Under the pieces are notes generated by a model, which worked only from the letters and a program-made list of their open reading frames with translations, was not told where the DNA came from and did no database searches. A stretch of 64,000 nucleotides of DNA from Clostridia bacterium (GTDB taxonomy: Bacteria; Bacillota_A; Clostridia; UBA1212; UBA1255): contig JAFWZH010000035.1 in the NCBI GenBank assembly GCA_017522515.1, positions 1 to 64,000 of the forward strand, in the 5' to 3' direction. The translations under genes and the position numbers were made by a program. Positions 26,430 through 34,984 of this stretch are shown one piece after another (within the stretch, counting starts at the first letter, position 1; the number at the start of each line of letters is the position of its first letter).

Positions 26430-26477
26430 CTACTGTAGTTCGTGCAAAAACTCTTTAAAATTGTACGAATTTGTAGA
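26430..26477. repeat. Dispersed palindrome, copy 4
   Basis: CTACTGTAGTTCGTGCAAAAA and TTGTACGAATTTGTAG are arms of the same family as 17402-17444. A very degenerate relative may lie at 26302-26341. The surrounding 26252-26645 gap holds only palindromes and the his promoter. Confidence 0.6.
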
Positions 26478-26515
26478 TATAATTTTTCTATATAAAAGGC
26501 TCCCTGTTTTATTTG

Positions 26516-26559
26516 TCTAAGCTTCGAATATTTTTATTTTGTTTTTGTACGAATGTTAG
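26516..26559. repeat. Dispersed palindrome, copy 5
   Basis: TCTAAGCTTCG and GTTTTTGTACGAATGTTAG form a copy with a diverged left arm, about 85 bp upstream of the orphan gene at 26646. Confidence 0.55.
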
Positions 26560-26645
26560 GCGGAGGGGCAAAAAATTTTCCCGTTAGCAAGAATTCGACA
26601 TTTTTCGTCATATGGTTTTTGTAGAATATTGACGGAGGGATTTCT

Positions 26646-27866
26646 ATGAATACGATTTTTAACGAAAATACTTATTTTGATTACTTTAAAAATTTCAATG
26701 CCGCTCTTAATCGTGCTGCAAAAGCAGATGCCATAATTAAACATCTGAAATTCCGTGGTGTTCCGGAGGGAAGCGTAGTTTTCAGTAGCCCTAGGAGAAA
26801 ACATATTTTAGCAAGCGGCGAAGAAAAAGAGTATGTGTATACAAATGCGTATTTGTATATAAAGGGCAATAAGTATTATATAAGTAAGAAGTTTCCATAT
26901 CCCAAAAAAAATGACGGTAGAGATTTAAATGACTACACTAATCCTGCAAATCATTTGTTTTTGTTAGCGCGTTTTTGGATGAGAATGCTGGCTAAAGAAA
27001 TATTGAATATCAGTTTATATTGTGCAAAAATGTTGGCCAAATTACTAAATTCAATTAAATCTCGGGAGCTGCCTCGAATTAAATTTGAAGAATATATGCA
27101 CGATTACTTTGATGATTTTTGGCAGTCAGAGGACAACCGGCTTTTGGCAAATTCAATTGATGATTTTTTAGATATGCCTGCGGACAAGCAGTTACACGCA
27201 CTGGATTTACGCCCTACAGTTGAGTCTGCAGATGCCGCAAGTTTTGCAGAGCAAATTGACGAAATGGAGCAAAGAAATTCTAATACTATAAAACCTAATT
27301 TGAGAGTGACTACCCACATTGATAGACAACATAAGAATAAGAAACATGTTTGGTACAAAATACGCGATAATAAAAATACAAAAAAAAAGAAGCGACGACT
27401 TGAGTTAGGTTCAGAAGATATTGGAGAAACTGAGCAACAAGAAAATGCAAAAAATGATTTAAAACATACTTTTAATTGTTCGATTATTAATGATTGCGGA
27501 GAACAGCTACGTTCAAAAAATGAGGTGATTGCCGCACGCTGTGCCCATGATTGTGGATTATGTTATGAACTGGAGCCATTTTATCCGGAATCTTTTTGGC
27601 GCGCAGACTTACTTTTGAATGTGAACGGACGGAAAGTGTACGTTGAAATCGCAGGCAGTCGTGATAAGCCTGATTATGAGAGACATTTAAAAGAAAAAAT
27701 GTCATACGCCCAAGAAAAAGGATTAAGTTTAGTAGTTATTGATATGACCGCATATCCTGACAGAACCGGTAAAACTTTTATGAGAATGAATTACTCGACC
27801 ATTTGCAGGATTTTTTTATATATCCGATTAGGAATGTTGAAGGAAGGTATTGTTTGGCCTTATTGA
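26646..27866 (+). CDS. Orphan protein with PD-(D/E)XK nuclease-like C-terminal domain
   Basis: The 406-aa protein starts at an ATG behind GACGGAGGG. No family was recognised for the first 270 residues, which include a Lys-rich low-complexity stretch (about 231-250). The C-terminus has a restriction-nuclease-like layout: RSKNEVIAA with E293, CYELEPFYP, RADLLL with D321, VYVEIAG with E334, then a helix and GLSLVVIDM. The usual ExK is EIA here, so the catalytic lysine may have moved or the domain may be inactive. It is transcribed away from the his operon and has palindromes on both sides, as if inserted. No partner gene is visible. Function is unknown. Confidence 0.6.
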   Translation: MNTIFNENTYFDYFKNFNAALNRAAKADAIIKHLKFRGVPEGSVVFSSPRRKHILASGEEKEYVYTNAYLYIKGNKYYISKKFPYPKKNDGRDLNDYTNPANHLFLLARFWMRMLAKEILNISLYCAKMLAKLLNSIKSRELPRIKFEEYMHDYFDDFWQSEDNRLLANSIDDFLDMPADKQLHALDLRPTVESADAASFAEQIDEMEQRNSNTIKPNLRVTTHIDRQHKNKKHVWYKIRDNKNTKKKKRRLELGSEDIGETEQQENAKNDLKHTFNCSIINDCGEQLRSKNEVIAARCAHDCGLCYELEPFYPESFWRADLLLNVNGRKVYVEIAGSRDKPDYERHLKEKMSYAQEKGLSLVVIDMTAYPDRTGKTFMRMNYSTICRIFLYIRLGMLKEGIVWPY

Positions 27867-27901
27867 AGATTTTGGGTAAGTCGGTATGGTATTTTTTTTG
27901 C

Positions 27902-27945
27902 GCACGAAACGTTCGTGCAAAAACTTGTGAAAATTGTTCGAACGA
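27902..27945. repeat. Dispersed palindrome, copy 6
   Basis: AACGTTCGTGCAAAAA and AATTGTTCGAACG are the arms. A nested perfect hairpin GCACGAA-ACG-TTCGTGC (27902-27918) overlaps the left arm. It lies 36 bp after the orphan gene stop. Confidence 0.55.
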
Positions 27946-27969
27946 TAATAGACTATGTTTTTCAATTTT

Positions 27970-28009
27970 ATGTTAGTATATTTCTTTTTGTTTTTTGCAC
28001 GAACATTAG
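27970..28009. repeat. Dispersed palindrome, copy 7
   Basis: ATGTTAG at the left and TTTTTTGCACGAACATTAGG at the right give a copy with a worn left arm, in the gap before galM. Confidence 0.5.
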
Positions 28010-28041
28010 GTTAAGGGTTAATAGTTCTGGTTGTTATTTGC

Positions 28042-28070
28042 TTGTAGTTTGTTTGAATTTATTGTATACT
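28042..28070 (+). promoter_or_regulatory. Promoter of galM
   Basis: TTGTAG (28042-28047) and TATACT (28065-28070) are 17 nt apart. The leader to the ATG is about 33 nt. Confidence 0.6.
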
Positions 28071-28109
28071 TCTAAAGACTTATATAATTAAAAGAAAAGA
28101 GGTTTTTTC

Positions 28110-29153
28110 ATGGCAATTATTAAAAGCTTGTTTGGTAAGATAGGTGAAAAAGATGTTTATTCTTACAAAATTGAAGCTGCAGGCGATGCGTTTGTAGAAA
28201 TTCTCAATTTTGGTTGCAGAGTAAGGCAAATTGTTGTTCCGGATAGATATGGTGTTTTGGCAAATACGGTTTTGGGATGTGACACACCTCAAGAATATTT
28301 TTTATCAGACAGCGAGTATTTCGGTGCAGTTGTAGGTAGATATGCAAACAGAATCCGCAATGGTAAATACACAGACAGAACCGGAACACACCAGCTGGTA
28401 CAAAATGAAGGTCGCAATCATATTCACGGAGGCATAGAAGGCTTCCATAATATGATTTGGGATTGCACAAAAACTACAGACGACACTATTACTTTTGAGG
28501 CAATGCAGCCTGATGGCACAGCCGGTTTCCCCGGAAATCTCAGCATGGTTCTGACATATAGATTTTATAAATGTGAAGAAAAATATGTTTTAGAAATGGT
28601 TCTCAATGGTCAAAGTGACAAAGATACACTCTTTAATCCTACAAATCATTCCTATTTCAATTTAAATACAGTTCAAGATGATGTTGCTGATCATAATTTG
28701 ACGATTTTTGCAGACAAATATACTCCAATTGATGATGAAATTATGCCCACAGGCGAAATTCTCCCCGTAGATGGTTATATGGACTTCCGCAAACCCAAGT
28801 CAATTATAGGAACAATTAAGTCAGCATACGCAGGAGAATTTACAGAAATCACCAGCAAGAATGGTATTGACCATAACTTTATTATTAAAAATGAAGCTGA
28901 AAATATGACAAAAATAGCAGTGCTTGAGTCTTCGGAATCCGGACGCAAAATGGAAGTTTATTCCAACGCTCCCGGTGTTCAGCTGTATACAGGAAATCAT
29001 CTTACACCAAAGCATAAAGGAATTTGCCTGGAACCCCAGTATTTTCCGGATTCGGTAAATGCAACAGATAATCCCCTTCTTGCTCCGTACCCATTTCTCA
29101 ATGCAGGTGACACAGCTACATTTAAAGTTACATACGACTTTACTATAATATAA
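28110..29153 (+). CDS. galM: Aldose 1-epimerase (galactose mutarotase)
   Basis: GalM interconverts alpha and beta anomers of galactose or other aldoses before catabolism. The 347-aa protein has GAVVGRYANRIRNGKY (about 73-88), the substrate-site histidines in HIHGG and NPTNHSYFNLN, and the catalytic Glu region GICLEPQYFPDSVN near the C-terminus. There is no signal peptide, so it is cytosolic. It faces rng with only 3 bp between stop codons. The leloir genes galK/galT are not in the window. Confidence 0.93.
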   Translation: MAIIKSLFGKIGEKDVYSYKIEAAGDAFVEILNFGCRVRQIVVPDRYGVLANTVLGCDTPQEYFLSDSEYFGAVVGRYANRIRNGKYTDRTGTHQLVQNEGRNHIHGGIEGFHNMIWDCTKTTDDTITFEAMQPDGTAGFPGNLSMVLTYRFYKCEEKYVLEMVLNGQSDKDTLFNPTNHSYFNLNTVQDDVADHNLTIFADKYTPIDDEIMPTGEILPVDGYMDFRKPKSIIGTIKSAYAGEFTEITSKNGIDHNFIIKNEAENMTKIAVLESSESGRKMEVYSNAPGVQLYTGNHLTPKHKGICLEPQYFPDSVNATDNPLLAPYPFLNAGDTATFKVTYDFTII

Positions 29154-29156
29154 AAA

Positions 29157-30296
29157 TCAACTTCGTTTACGAGAAATTTCGATAAGACCCAATTGAGTGA
29201 TACCGGCAATTTCCGGCTTTGAAGGATCAATAAGAGCGAGCCCGCGCATAAAATCAACAAGCGCGGGCCTGTCTTTTTTATTTTCGGGTTCTATAAAATC
29301 ACAAATTATAATACCACCTATGTCGCGAAGTCTAAGTTGGCGCATAATTTCTGTTGCAGCCTCAAGATTTACTTTATGATAAGATAAATTTGACTTTGAT
29401 GAATTCACATCAATAACTGTGAGTGCTTCTGTTTTTTCTATAACAATATCGGCCCCTGATTTAAGATAAACCTTACGTCCAAGTAAGGAAGGAACAACAT
29501 TATCAATAGACTTAACAGAAAAAATACGATTGGGAATAAATTCCAATTTAGGAATAAGATCAGAAAATTCGCTTTTAATTTTATCAAGCATTTCTGTAGT
29601 ATCAGCTGAAACTTTTGTATACGAAGAAATGGGATATTTGAGAATTTCTGACAAAATTGGATTTCGCTCATAAATCAGACCTACCCTACCGACTGATACA
29701 AAAGAATTAAATTTTTGCAAAACAGATTGCCAAAAATCACACAAATTGGAATAATCACCAATAATTTCCTTCGCAGAAGCCGTTTCGCTTTCGGTACGGA
29801 AAATCATGGAATATTCAGGTAAGGCAGAATCGAGAAAAAAAGATTCGCCGAGCGCAGCGAGGCGCTCACGTGCGACGCAGTCGCGAATTTTACCGGAAAT
29901 ATTAATATTAATGTTTTTCTCACATGGCAGTAAAACTGTGTAAACACCTGCAAGGCGAATTTGGGTACTAATCTGCGCTCCCTTTTTACCTCTGGGAGCA
30001 GAAGTAATCTGTGCCAAACAAAAATCACCTACGCGAAGCTGTTTTGTAGTTGCTTTCATGATATCAGAAACAGGCAAAAGCGCGCGCCTGCTTCCGTCGC
30101 CGATATCAACAAAATAAGAATTTAATTGCGGCGCATACTCTGTTATACGCGCCGCAAAAATATTAGAAGTCATGAATTTACTATTGTCGGAAACTTTATA
30201 AAGAACAGCCTCGCCGTTCTCGGTAATTATTATTTCCGATGTACCGCGAATTATGCACTCTCTTTTAAAATTACCAGAATTGCCGGATTTTTCCAA
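29157..30296 (-). CDS. rng: Ribonuclease E/G family protein (RNase G-like)
   Basis: A 379-aa endoribonuclease of the RNase G type without the long C-terminal scaffold of RNase E. The N-terminal S1-like domain contains FAARITEYAPQLNSYFVDIG (about 47-66). The catalytic region has ALTVIDVNSSKS with a catalytic Asp at about 308, and a second acidic site in GGIIICDFIEPEN. The start is TTG behind AGGAG at 6 nt. It follows rhaB by 25 bp. The zinc-link CPxC after the catalytic domain of RNase E is absent because the protein stops early. Confidence 0.85.
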   Translation of the reverse strand: MEKSGNSGNFKRECIIRGTSEIIITENGEAVLYKVSDNSKFMTSNIFAARITEYAPQLNSYFVDIGDGSRRALLPVSDIMKATTKQLRVGDFCLAQITSAPRGKKGAQISTQIRLAGVYTVLLPCEKNININISGKIRDCVARERLAALGESFFLDSALPEYSMIFRTESETASAKEIIGDYSNLCDFWQSVLQKFNSFVSVGRVGLIYERNPILSEILKYPISSYTKVSADTTEMLDKIKSEFSDLIPKLEFIPNRIFSVKSIDNVVPSLLGRKVYLKSGADIVIEKTEALTVIDVNSSKSNLSYHKVNLEAATEIMRQLRLRDIGGIIICDFIEPENKKDRPALVDFMRGLALIDPSKPEIAGITQLGLIEISRKRS

Positions 30297-30321
30297 AATA
30301 AACTCCTACTCTTATATCGAA

Positions 30322-31797
30322 TCATTTACCTTGGAGCTTTAAAAGCTTCGCATAAGCAGCCTCCCAAGCGTCTCCATCTTTCGGTAAGTACTCATCAATA
30401 TCAAAAGAATTACGAACAACTTCACGAGCCTCTGCAAGAGACTTAACAGCACCCAATGAAATAAGCTGAGTTGCAATATTTCCGATAGCTGTTGCTTCAA
30501 CGGGGCCTGCATAAACAGGTCTGTTAATAGCATTCGCTGTAAATTGATTCAAAAGTTTATTCTGACAACCTCCACCCACAACGTGAAGAGCCGGAATTGT
30601 GTAACCAACAATTTCCTCTAAGCCTTCAATTGCCTGACGATACTTCAAAGCCAAACTCTCATTCACACAACGGATAATTTCGCCCTTTGTCTGGGGAACA
30701 TACTGGCCTGTTTCTGCGCAATATTCTTGGATTTTCTTAGGCATATTGTAGGGCTCAAAAAATCTCGCATCATCAACATCAATTATGCAAGCAAACGGAG
30801 CCGCCTGAGCTGCCTCTTCCGTCAATCCGCCAAAAGTTACCGTTTCGCCCTGTTTTTCCCAATGGCGCTTGCACTCCTGCGTAATCCACAAGCCCATAAT
30901 GTTCTTGAGAAGACGAACATTATTATTAATTCCACCCTCGTTTGTATAATTAAGCTCACGCATTTTGTCGTTAATTACGGGCTCATCAAGCTCCAAGCCA
31001 AGCAATGACCATGTGCCGCTGCTCAAGTACGCACTCTTCGTATCATAAAACGGAACGGAAACAACTGCGCTTCCGGTGTCGTGCTCCGCTACGGCAATAA
31101 CGGGAACAGGCTTAACGCCAAGCTCCTCGCAAATGCTGTCAGTGAGCGGTCCCACCTGTGTTCCGGCCGGAATAACCTCAGGCAAAATATCCGTATTGAT
31201 TCCGGGAATGACTTTTTTTATCAAATCCTTTGCCCAATCGCCTTTTACCGGATCATATAATTGAGAAGTACTTGTAATTGTATATTCACAATATTTTTTA
31301 CCTGTCAAGAAGTAGTTAAACAGGTCAGGAATAAATAGCAATGTATCAGCATTTTCTAAAAGTACGCTATTACTTTCCTTCATTGCCAAAAGTTGGTAAA
31401 GCGTATTAAACTTCTGGAAAGCAATACCTGTAGTGTCAAAAATTTCCTTTGCTGAGGAGCGCTCACAAGCAAGTTCAATCATGCCATCTGTGCGAGAATC
31501 ACGGTAATGAACAGGGTTGCCCAAAAGTTCGCCTTCTTTAGAAAGAAGTCCGAAATCAACGCCCCATGTATCAATACCAATTGATGATATATCGCTATGG
31601 CCTGCATTATACGTATTTATTATTCCCTTTTTGAGCTCAAAAAACAATCGCAAAAAATCCCAAGTGAATGTTTCGTTCATCATTACAGGGTCACTACCAA
31701 AGCGATGAAGCTCTGTAAGTGTGATTTTTTTGCCATCAAACTCGCCCAAAATAGCTCTGCCGCTGCTTGCACCGTAGTCAAATGCCAATACTTTCAT
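30322..31797 (-). CDS. rhaB: Rhamnulokinase-type sugar kinase
   Basis: A FGGY-family carbohydrate kinase of 491 aa that phosphorylates L-rhamnulose in rhamnose catabolism. It starts VLAFDYGASSGRAILGEFDG, has the active-site IGIDTWGVDFGLL (about 73-85), DSRTDG, and the C-terminal ATP-site HVVGGGCQNKLLNQFTANA. Other deoxysugar kinases are close relatives, so the substrate is inferred. No rhamnose isomerase or aldolase is present here. It forms a unit with the dehydrogenase gene upstream. Confidence 0.85.
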   Translation of the reverse strand: MKVLAFDYGASSGRAILGEFDGKKITLTELHRFGSDPVMMNETFTWDFLRLFFELKKGIINTYNAGHSDISSIGIDTWGVDFGLLSKEGELLGNPVHYRDSRTDGMIELACERSSAKEIFDTTGIAFQKFNTLYQLLAMKESNSVLLENADTLLFIPDLFNYFLTGKKYCEYTITSTSQLYDPVKGDWAKDLIKKVIPGINTDILPEVIPAGTQVGPLTDSICEELGVKPVPVIAVAEHDTGSAVVSVPFYDTKSAYLSSGTWSLLGLELDEPVINDKMRELNYTNEGGINNNVRLLKNIMGLWITQECKRHWEKQGETVTFGGLTEEAAQAAPFACIIDVDDARFFEPYNMPKKIQEYCAETGQYVPQTKGEIIRCVNESLALKYRQAIEGLEEIVGYTIPALHVVGGGCQNKLLNQFTANAINRPVYAGPVEATAIGNIATQLISLGAVKSLAEAREVVRNSFDIDEYLPKDGDAWEAAYAKLLKLQGK

Positions 31798-31834
31798 CTA
31801 TATCCGTCCTTTCGTGAACTAACCGATTGCTCTA

Positions 31835-33097
31835 TTAGATTGCTTTTGCATTAGCAAGGAGATACTTCTCTGCCTCAGCATTCCAAAGCATGTTATGGCG
31901 TTTGCAGATTTCAGCAAGATTTTTGAAGAGATCATCTGTCTCGCCCAACTTCTCAAAATCAGCAATGGCTGTAAGAGGTAAATCAATATTTGTATAAACA
32001 AGCTTCTTACCACCGGGGATTTTAGGAAGATTCATTACAGTATCAACTACGCAATTAAGTCCGCCAATATGTGTGATCATTGAAGCTGTATTGAGAAGTC
32101 CCTTATTCATCATTTCAATGGACTCAATCATGTCTGCTGTATTACCACCGCTTGTACCAACAACGTGTGTTGAACCGTAGTGAACATTATAGAAGTTAAA
32201 CTCAGCTTTAAACTCTGAATTTGCAGGGCCTGCAAAGAAGTTGAGACATCCGTCTTTGCCAAGGAGTCTGTCACCCATTTCAACAACAGGTCTAACAGGG
32301 GCAAATACCATAACGTCATCAAATCCCTTATTATCTGTAAGGCTCATAATATAGCTCTCTGCATCAGGTGTTGTTGCTGTGTTAACATAAACGAGTTTAA
32401 CACCGTTCTTAGCAGCTTCTTCTACTGTATAAATTGAAGCGGCTCTTTGGAGTCTTGCTTCATCAATATCTGTTACAACGAGAAGGCCGGGTTTTCTATC
32501 GCAATGAATTGCATAGTCAATTGCACCGATACCCATTGGTCCAACTCCTGCAAGTATAGCCATGTTACCGCCCTCTACAATTCCCATATTGTGAACATAA
32601 GAACCATTCTTTGTATGATACATAGCGTGATATGTACCTACGATACAAGACATAGGCTCTGCTACACTACCATAGAAGAATGCGTCGTTATTATAGTCAA
32701 GAAGGCAATTTGTCTCCATAACCTCGTTAGGAATTACAACGTATGTTGCTGCGCCTCCGATATATTGGTATGAATATCCGGGTGCATAAAGTGAACCTTT
32801 ATAGTTCATCGCCGGCTGAATAGAGAACTTCTGTCCGGGTTTAAACTTATGCTGCCACTTAGCACCAACCTCAATAATTTCTCCACAGAATTCATGTCCT
32901 ACGATTACAGGATTCTTATCAATGTCCTCGGGAACTCTCTTATGATCTGAGCCCTGCTCCATTGCTTTGTATGTTGACATACATACGCTGTCTGAAATAA
33001 TATGTGCCAGAATTTGGTCATCCTGAATTGCAGGCAACTCAAACTCTTCAAGTCTTAAATCTTCTTTACCATACAATCTAACTGCTTTAGTTTTCAT
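31835..33097 (-). CDS. Zinc-type alcohol dehydrogenase, L-sorbose-1-phosphate reductase-like
   Basis: A medium-chain dehydrogenase of 420 aa with GHEFCGEIIEVG (about 66-77) near the zinc site and the nucleotide fold AILAGVGPMGIGAIDYA. Length and general layout resemble SorE-like L-sorbose-1-phosphate reductases, which convert sorbose 1-phosphate to sorbitol 6-phosphate. The substrate is a guess from family resemblance and the neighbouring sugar kinase. The ATG at 33097 has AGGAGG upstream, and a longer reading lacks one. Confidence 0.75.
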   Translation of the reverse strand: MKTKAVRLYGKEDLRLEEFELPAIQDDQILAHIISDSVCMSTYKAMEQGSDHKRVPEDIDKNPVIVGHEFCGEIIEVGAKWQHKFKPGQKFSIQPAMNYKGSLYAPGYSYQYIGGAATYVVIPNEVMETNCLLDYNNDAFFYGSVAEPMSCIVGTYHAMYHTKNGSYVHNMGIVEGGNMAILAGVGPMGIGAIDYAIHCDRKPGLLVVTDIDEARLQRAASIYTVEEAAKNGVKLVYVNTATTPDAESYIMSLTDNKGFDDVMVFAPVRPVVEMGDRLLGKDGCLNFFAGPANSEFKAEFNFYNVHYGSTHVVGTSGGNTADMIESIEMMNKGLLNTASMITHIGGLNCVVDTVMNLPKIPGGKKLVYTNIDLPLTAIADFEKLGETDDLFKNLAEICKRHNMLWNAEAEKYLLANAKAI

Positions 33098-33221
33098 TAT
33101 AAAAAGCCTCCTAAAAAAACTATGATGTAAAATCATGTTAATTGTACCACACCTGTTCTCAAATTTAAAGCCTTAATTTAAATAAAAAGTAAGCTTCTGA
33201 TTAAGCTTATGATTGTGCTGT

Positions 33222-33264
33222 CTAACATTCGTGCAAAAACATCAAGTTTTTATACGAATGTTAG
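33222..33264. repeat. Dispersed palindrome, copy 8 (best copy)
   Basis: CTAACATTCGTGCAAAAA and TTTTTATACGAATGTTAG are nearly perfect inverted arms around ACATCAAG. The 33098-33452 gap holds this, copy 9 and a terminator, but no supported gene. Confidence 0.8.
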
Positions 33265-33290
33265 CTTGTTGATTTTAGTTATTATACTGT

Positions 33291-33333
33291 CTATCTTTCG
33301 TGCAAAAATTTCAAGTTTTTATACGAATGTTAG
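33291..33333. repeat. Dispersed palindrome, copy 9
   Basis: CTATCTTTCGTGCAAAAA and TTTTTATACGAATGTTAG are the arms. Flanking bases (TAGCTTGTTGATTTT versus TAGCTCGTTGATTTTT) are also repeated, so copies 8 and 9 form a tandem repeat of about 69 bp. Confidence 0.8.
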
Positions 33334-33397
33334 CTCGTTGATTTTTGGTTATGATTTATCAGAGCCTTTAGATATGCAAAAAAAGAATAAAAATGGC

Positions 33398-33421
33398 AAA
33401 AAAAAAGGAACCTTGCGGTTC
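33398..33421 (-). terminator. Terminator of the pilus locus
   Basis: Leftward, GAACC-GCAA-GGTTC forms a stable tetraloop hairpin followed by CC and nine U residues. It lies about 30 bp after the sortase-like gene. Confidence 0.85.
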
Positions 33422-33452
33422 TATTTATAAAAATTTATATTATATTACATCT

Positions 33453-34046
33453 TTAAAAACTTACGGTACATCTAACAAGTAGATATTTCGACTCACCGGA
33501 GCTACGAACAAAAATTGTTAAATCAAATTCACCGTTTTTGAGCTTTTCATCTGTAGCATTGTCGGAATGCTGTATTGCGGTAACTTTGTATTCGTACTTA
33601 CCCCCTGACATATCCGTTAAATAAATGACATCATCAATCTCCATATCTTCAACAAAAGACATTTGTCCTTCTTCGTCAGACGAGCCTATAATTAAAGTCT
33701 TGTCATAGATGCTACCCGTATATCTGCAAGGAGCAGCTTCAACATCTCCCAATTTCCAAGAGGAAACAACTGGTAACTCAAATTTATGTTGCGGAACTTC
33801 AAGTAAAGCAACATAATTATTACCATCAACTTCAAGTGATGGCATCATATTATTTCCGCGTTCTTCTGGGACACGTTCTACAATTTCAGGAATAGACGCT
33901 TTAATCTTTTCTACAGCTACAATAGCATCTTCTCTCATGTTGCTTTGCGAGAGTTCAGCATAAATCAATGCCCCTGCCGCAAAAAGCACGGCAAAGGCAC
34001 CAACTATAATCAAAATTAATGATAAAAAATGTTTTTTTGTTTTCAT
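33453..34046 (-). CDS. Sortase-fold protein lacking catalytic His and Cys (pseudo-sortase)
   Basis: The 197-aa protein has one N-terminal membrane segment (about 7-30) and a sortase-like barrel. KTLIIGS (116-122) aligns with the family's IIAGH, so the catalytic His becomes Ser122. DLTIFVR (175-181) aligns with LTLFTC, so the catalytic Cys becomes Arg181. The Arg in LLVRC (R192) is kept. It resembles class B/D-type sortases in the spacing of these blocks. It overlaps the stop of the Cna-B pilin gene by 4 bp and ends the pilus locus. A structural or chaperone role in pilus assembly is possible but unproven. Confidence 0.7.
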   Translation of the reverse strand: MKTKKHFLSLILIIVGAFAVLFAAGALIYAELSQSNMREDAIVAVEKIKASIPEIVERVPEERGNNMMPSLEVDGNNYVALLEVPQHKFELPVVSSWKLGDVEAAPCRYTGSIYDKTLIIGSSDEEGQMSFVEDMEIDDVIYLTDMSGGKYEYKVTAIQHSDNATDEKLKNGEFDLTIFVRSSGESKYLLVRCTVSF

Positions 34047-34984
34047 ACGGACTCTGATTCTTTCTTGTGTCTAATAATACCAACAACAATTAAAAGCACA
34101 CCTGAAATACAGATTGCAATAATGTAAGGCTGAGCATTAAAAGAATCACCTGTAGGAGGTTCAACAGGAATAAATGTATTTGTTACTACAAAAGTAGCAT
34201 CCTTTTTCTCTAATGTAAGAGTATATCCTTCGGGAACATTACGCTCAACAACTGTCCAAACACTACCGTCATCAAGACCAATCCAAGAGTATTTCCAATC
34301 ATTGTCTTTAGAAAGTTTCACAGTTTCAACGATTTCGCCATCCTTGAAAATCTCAATTTCAACAGCGGCAGGACGCTTATCCTCATTGCCGGAATCCTTC
34401 CATAATTTGATAACACTGTACTCTATTTCTTCGTATACAGGCTCATGATATACAGATTTGGGTGTTGCATCAACATCGTAAACCCACTTATCTGCCTCGT
34501 CAAGACCGGGAACAGAAATCAAGAAATCAGCAAACTCTATTGTGCCATCATCAATGTAATCTGTAATGATTCCACCAACAAGATACAGACCAACGCTAAG
34601 ATTCTCAAATGAAGCAACACCATCTGCATTTGTTGTAACAGTTGCAGTAGCAACCAAAGAATCTGCAGCAATGTAAGCAACAAGAGTATCACGAACAGCG
34701 TTCCATTCATCTTGTGTCTTAATATTCTCAATATCAATAGGATATTCGTCAAACATATCAGTCAACTCATACACACCCACGCGTGTAAAATCAGCAACCT
34801 TATAGACCTTGATTTCCTCACCCTCAAAGAACGTCTCGTCATACTTATACGTCAAATTGAGAGTGCATGGTTCATCAAGTTCAACAAGTTCTCTTGCTGA
34901 TGTAGGTACGGAAAATGCAAGTGTCAAAATCAAACAAGCAACCAATACCACAAATGCTTTACGAAGATTCTTTTTTCTTTCCAT
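34043..34984 (-). CDS. Cna-B domain minor pilin/surface protein with PPTGD sorting signal
   Basis: A 313-aa secreted protein. A signal peptide (about 8-31, ending PTSARE) is followed by a beta-rich N domain (to about 190). A Cna-B domain follows, from EYSVIKLWKDSGNEDKRPA to VVTNTFIP, with an E-box-like VVERNVPEGY. The C-terminus is a variant sorting signal, PPTGD, with a hydrophobic helix and HKKESES. The start at 34984 was chosen because AAGGAG lies 9 nt upstream. It overlaps the sortase gene by 26 bp and the sortase-like gene by 4 bp, so the three are coupled. Confidence 0.8.
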   Translation of the reverse strand: MERKKNLRKAFVVLVACLILTLAFSVPTSARELVELDEPCTLNLTYKYDETFFEGEEIKVYKVADFTRVGVYELTDMFDEYPIDIENIKTQDEWNAVRDTLVAYIAADSLVATATVTTNADGVASFENLSVGLYLVGGIITDYIDDGTIEFADFLISVPGLDEADKWVYDVDATPKSVYHEPVYEEIEYSVIKLWKDSGNEDKRPAAVEIEIFKDGEIVETVKLSKDNDWKYSWIGLDDGSVWTVVERNVPEGYTLTLEKKDATFVVTNTFIPVEPPTGDSFNAQPYIIAICISGVLLIVVGIIRHKKESESV

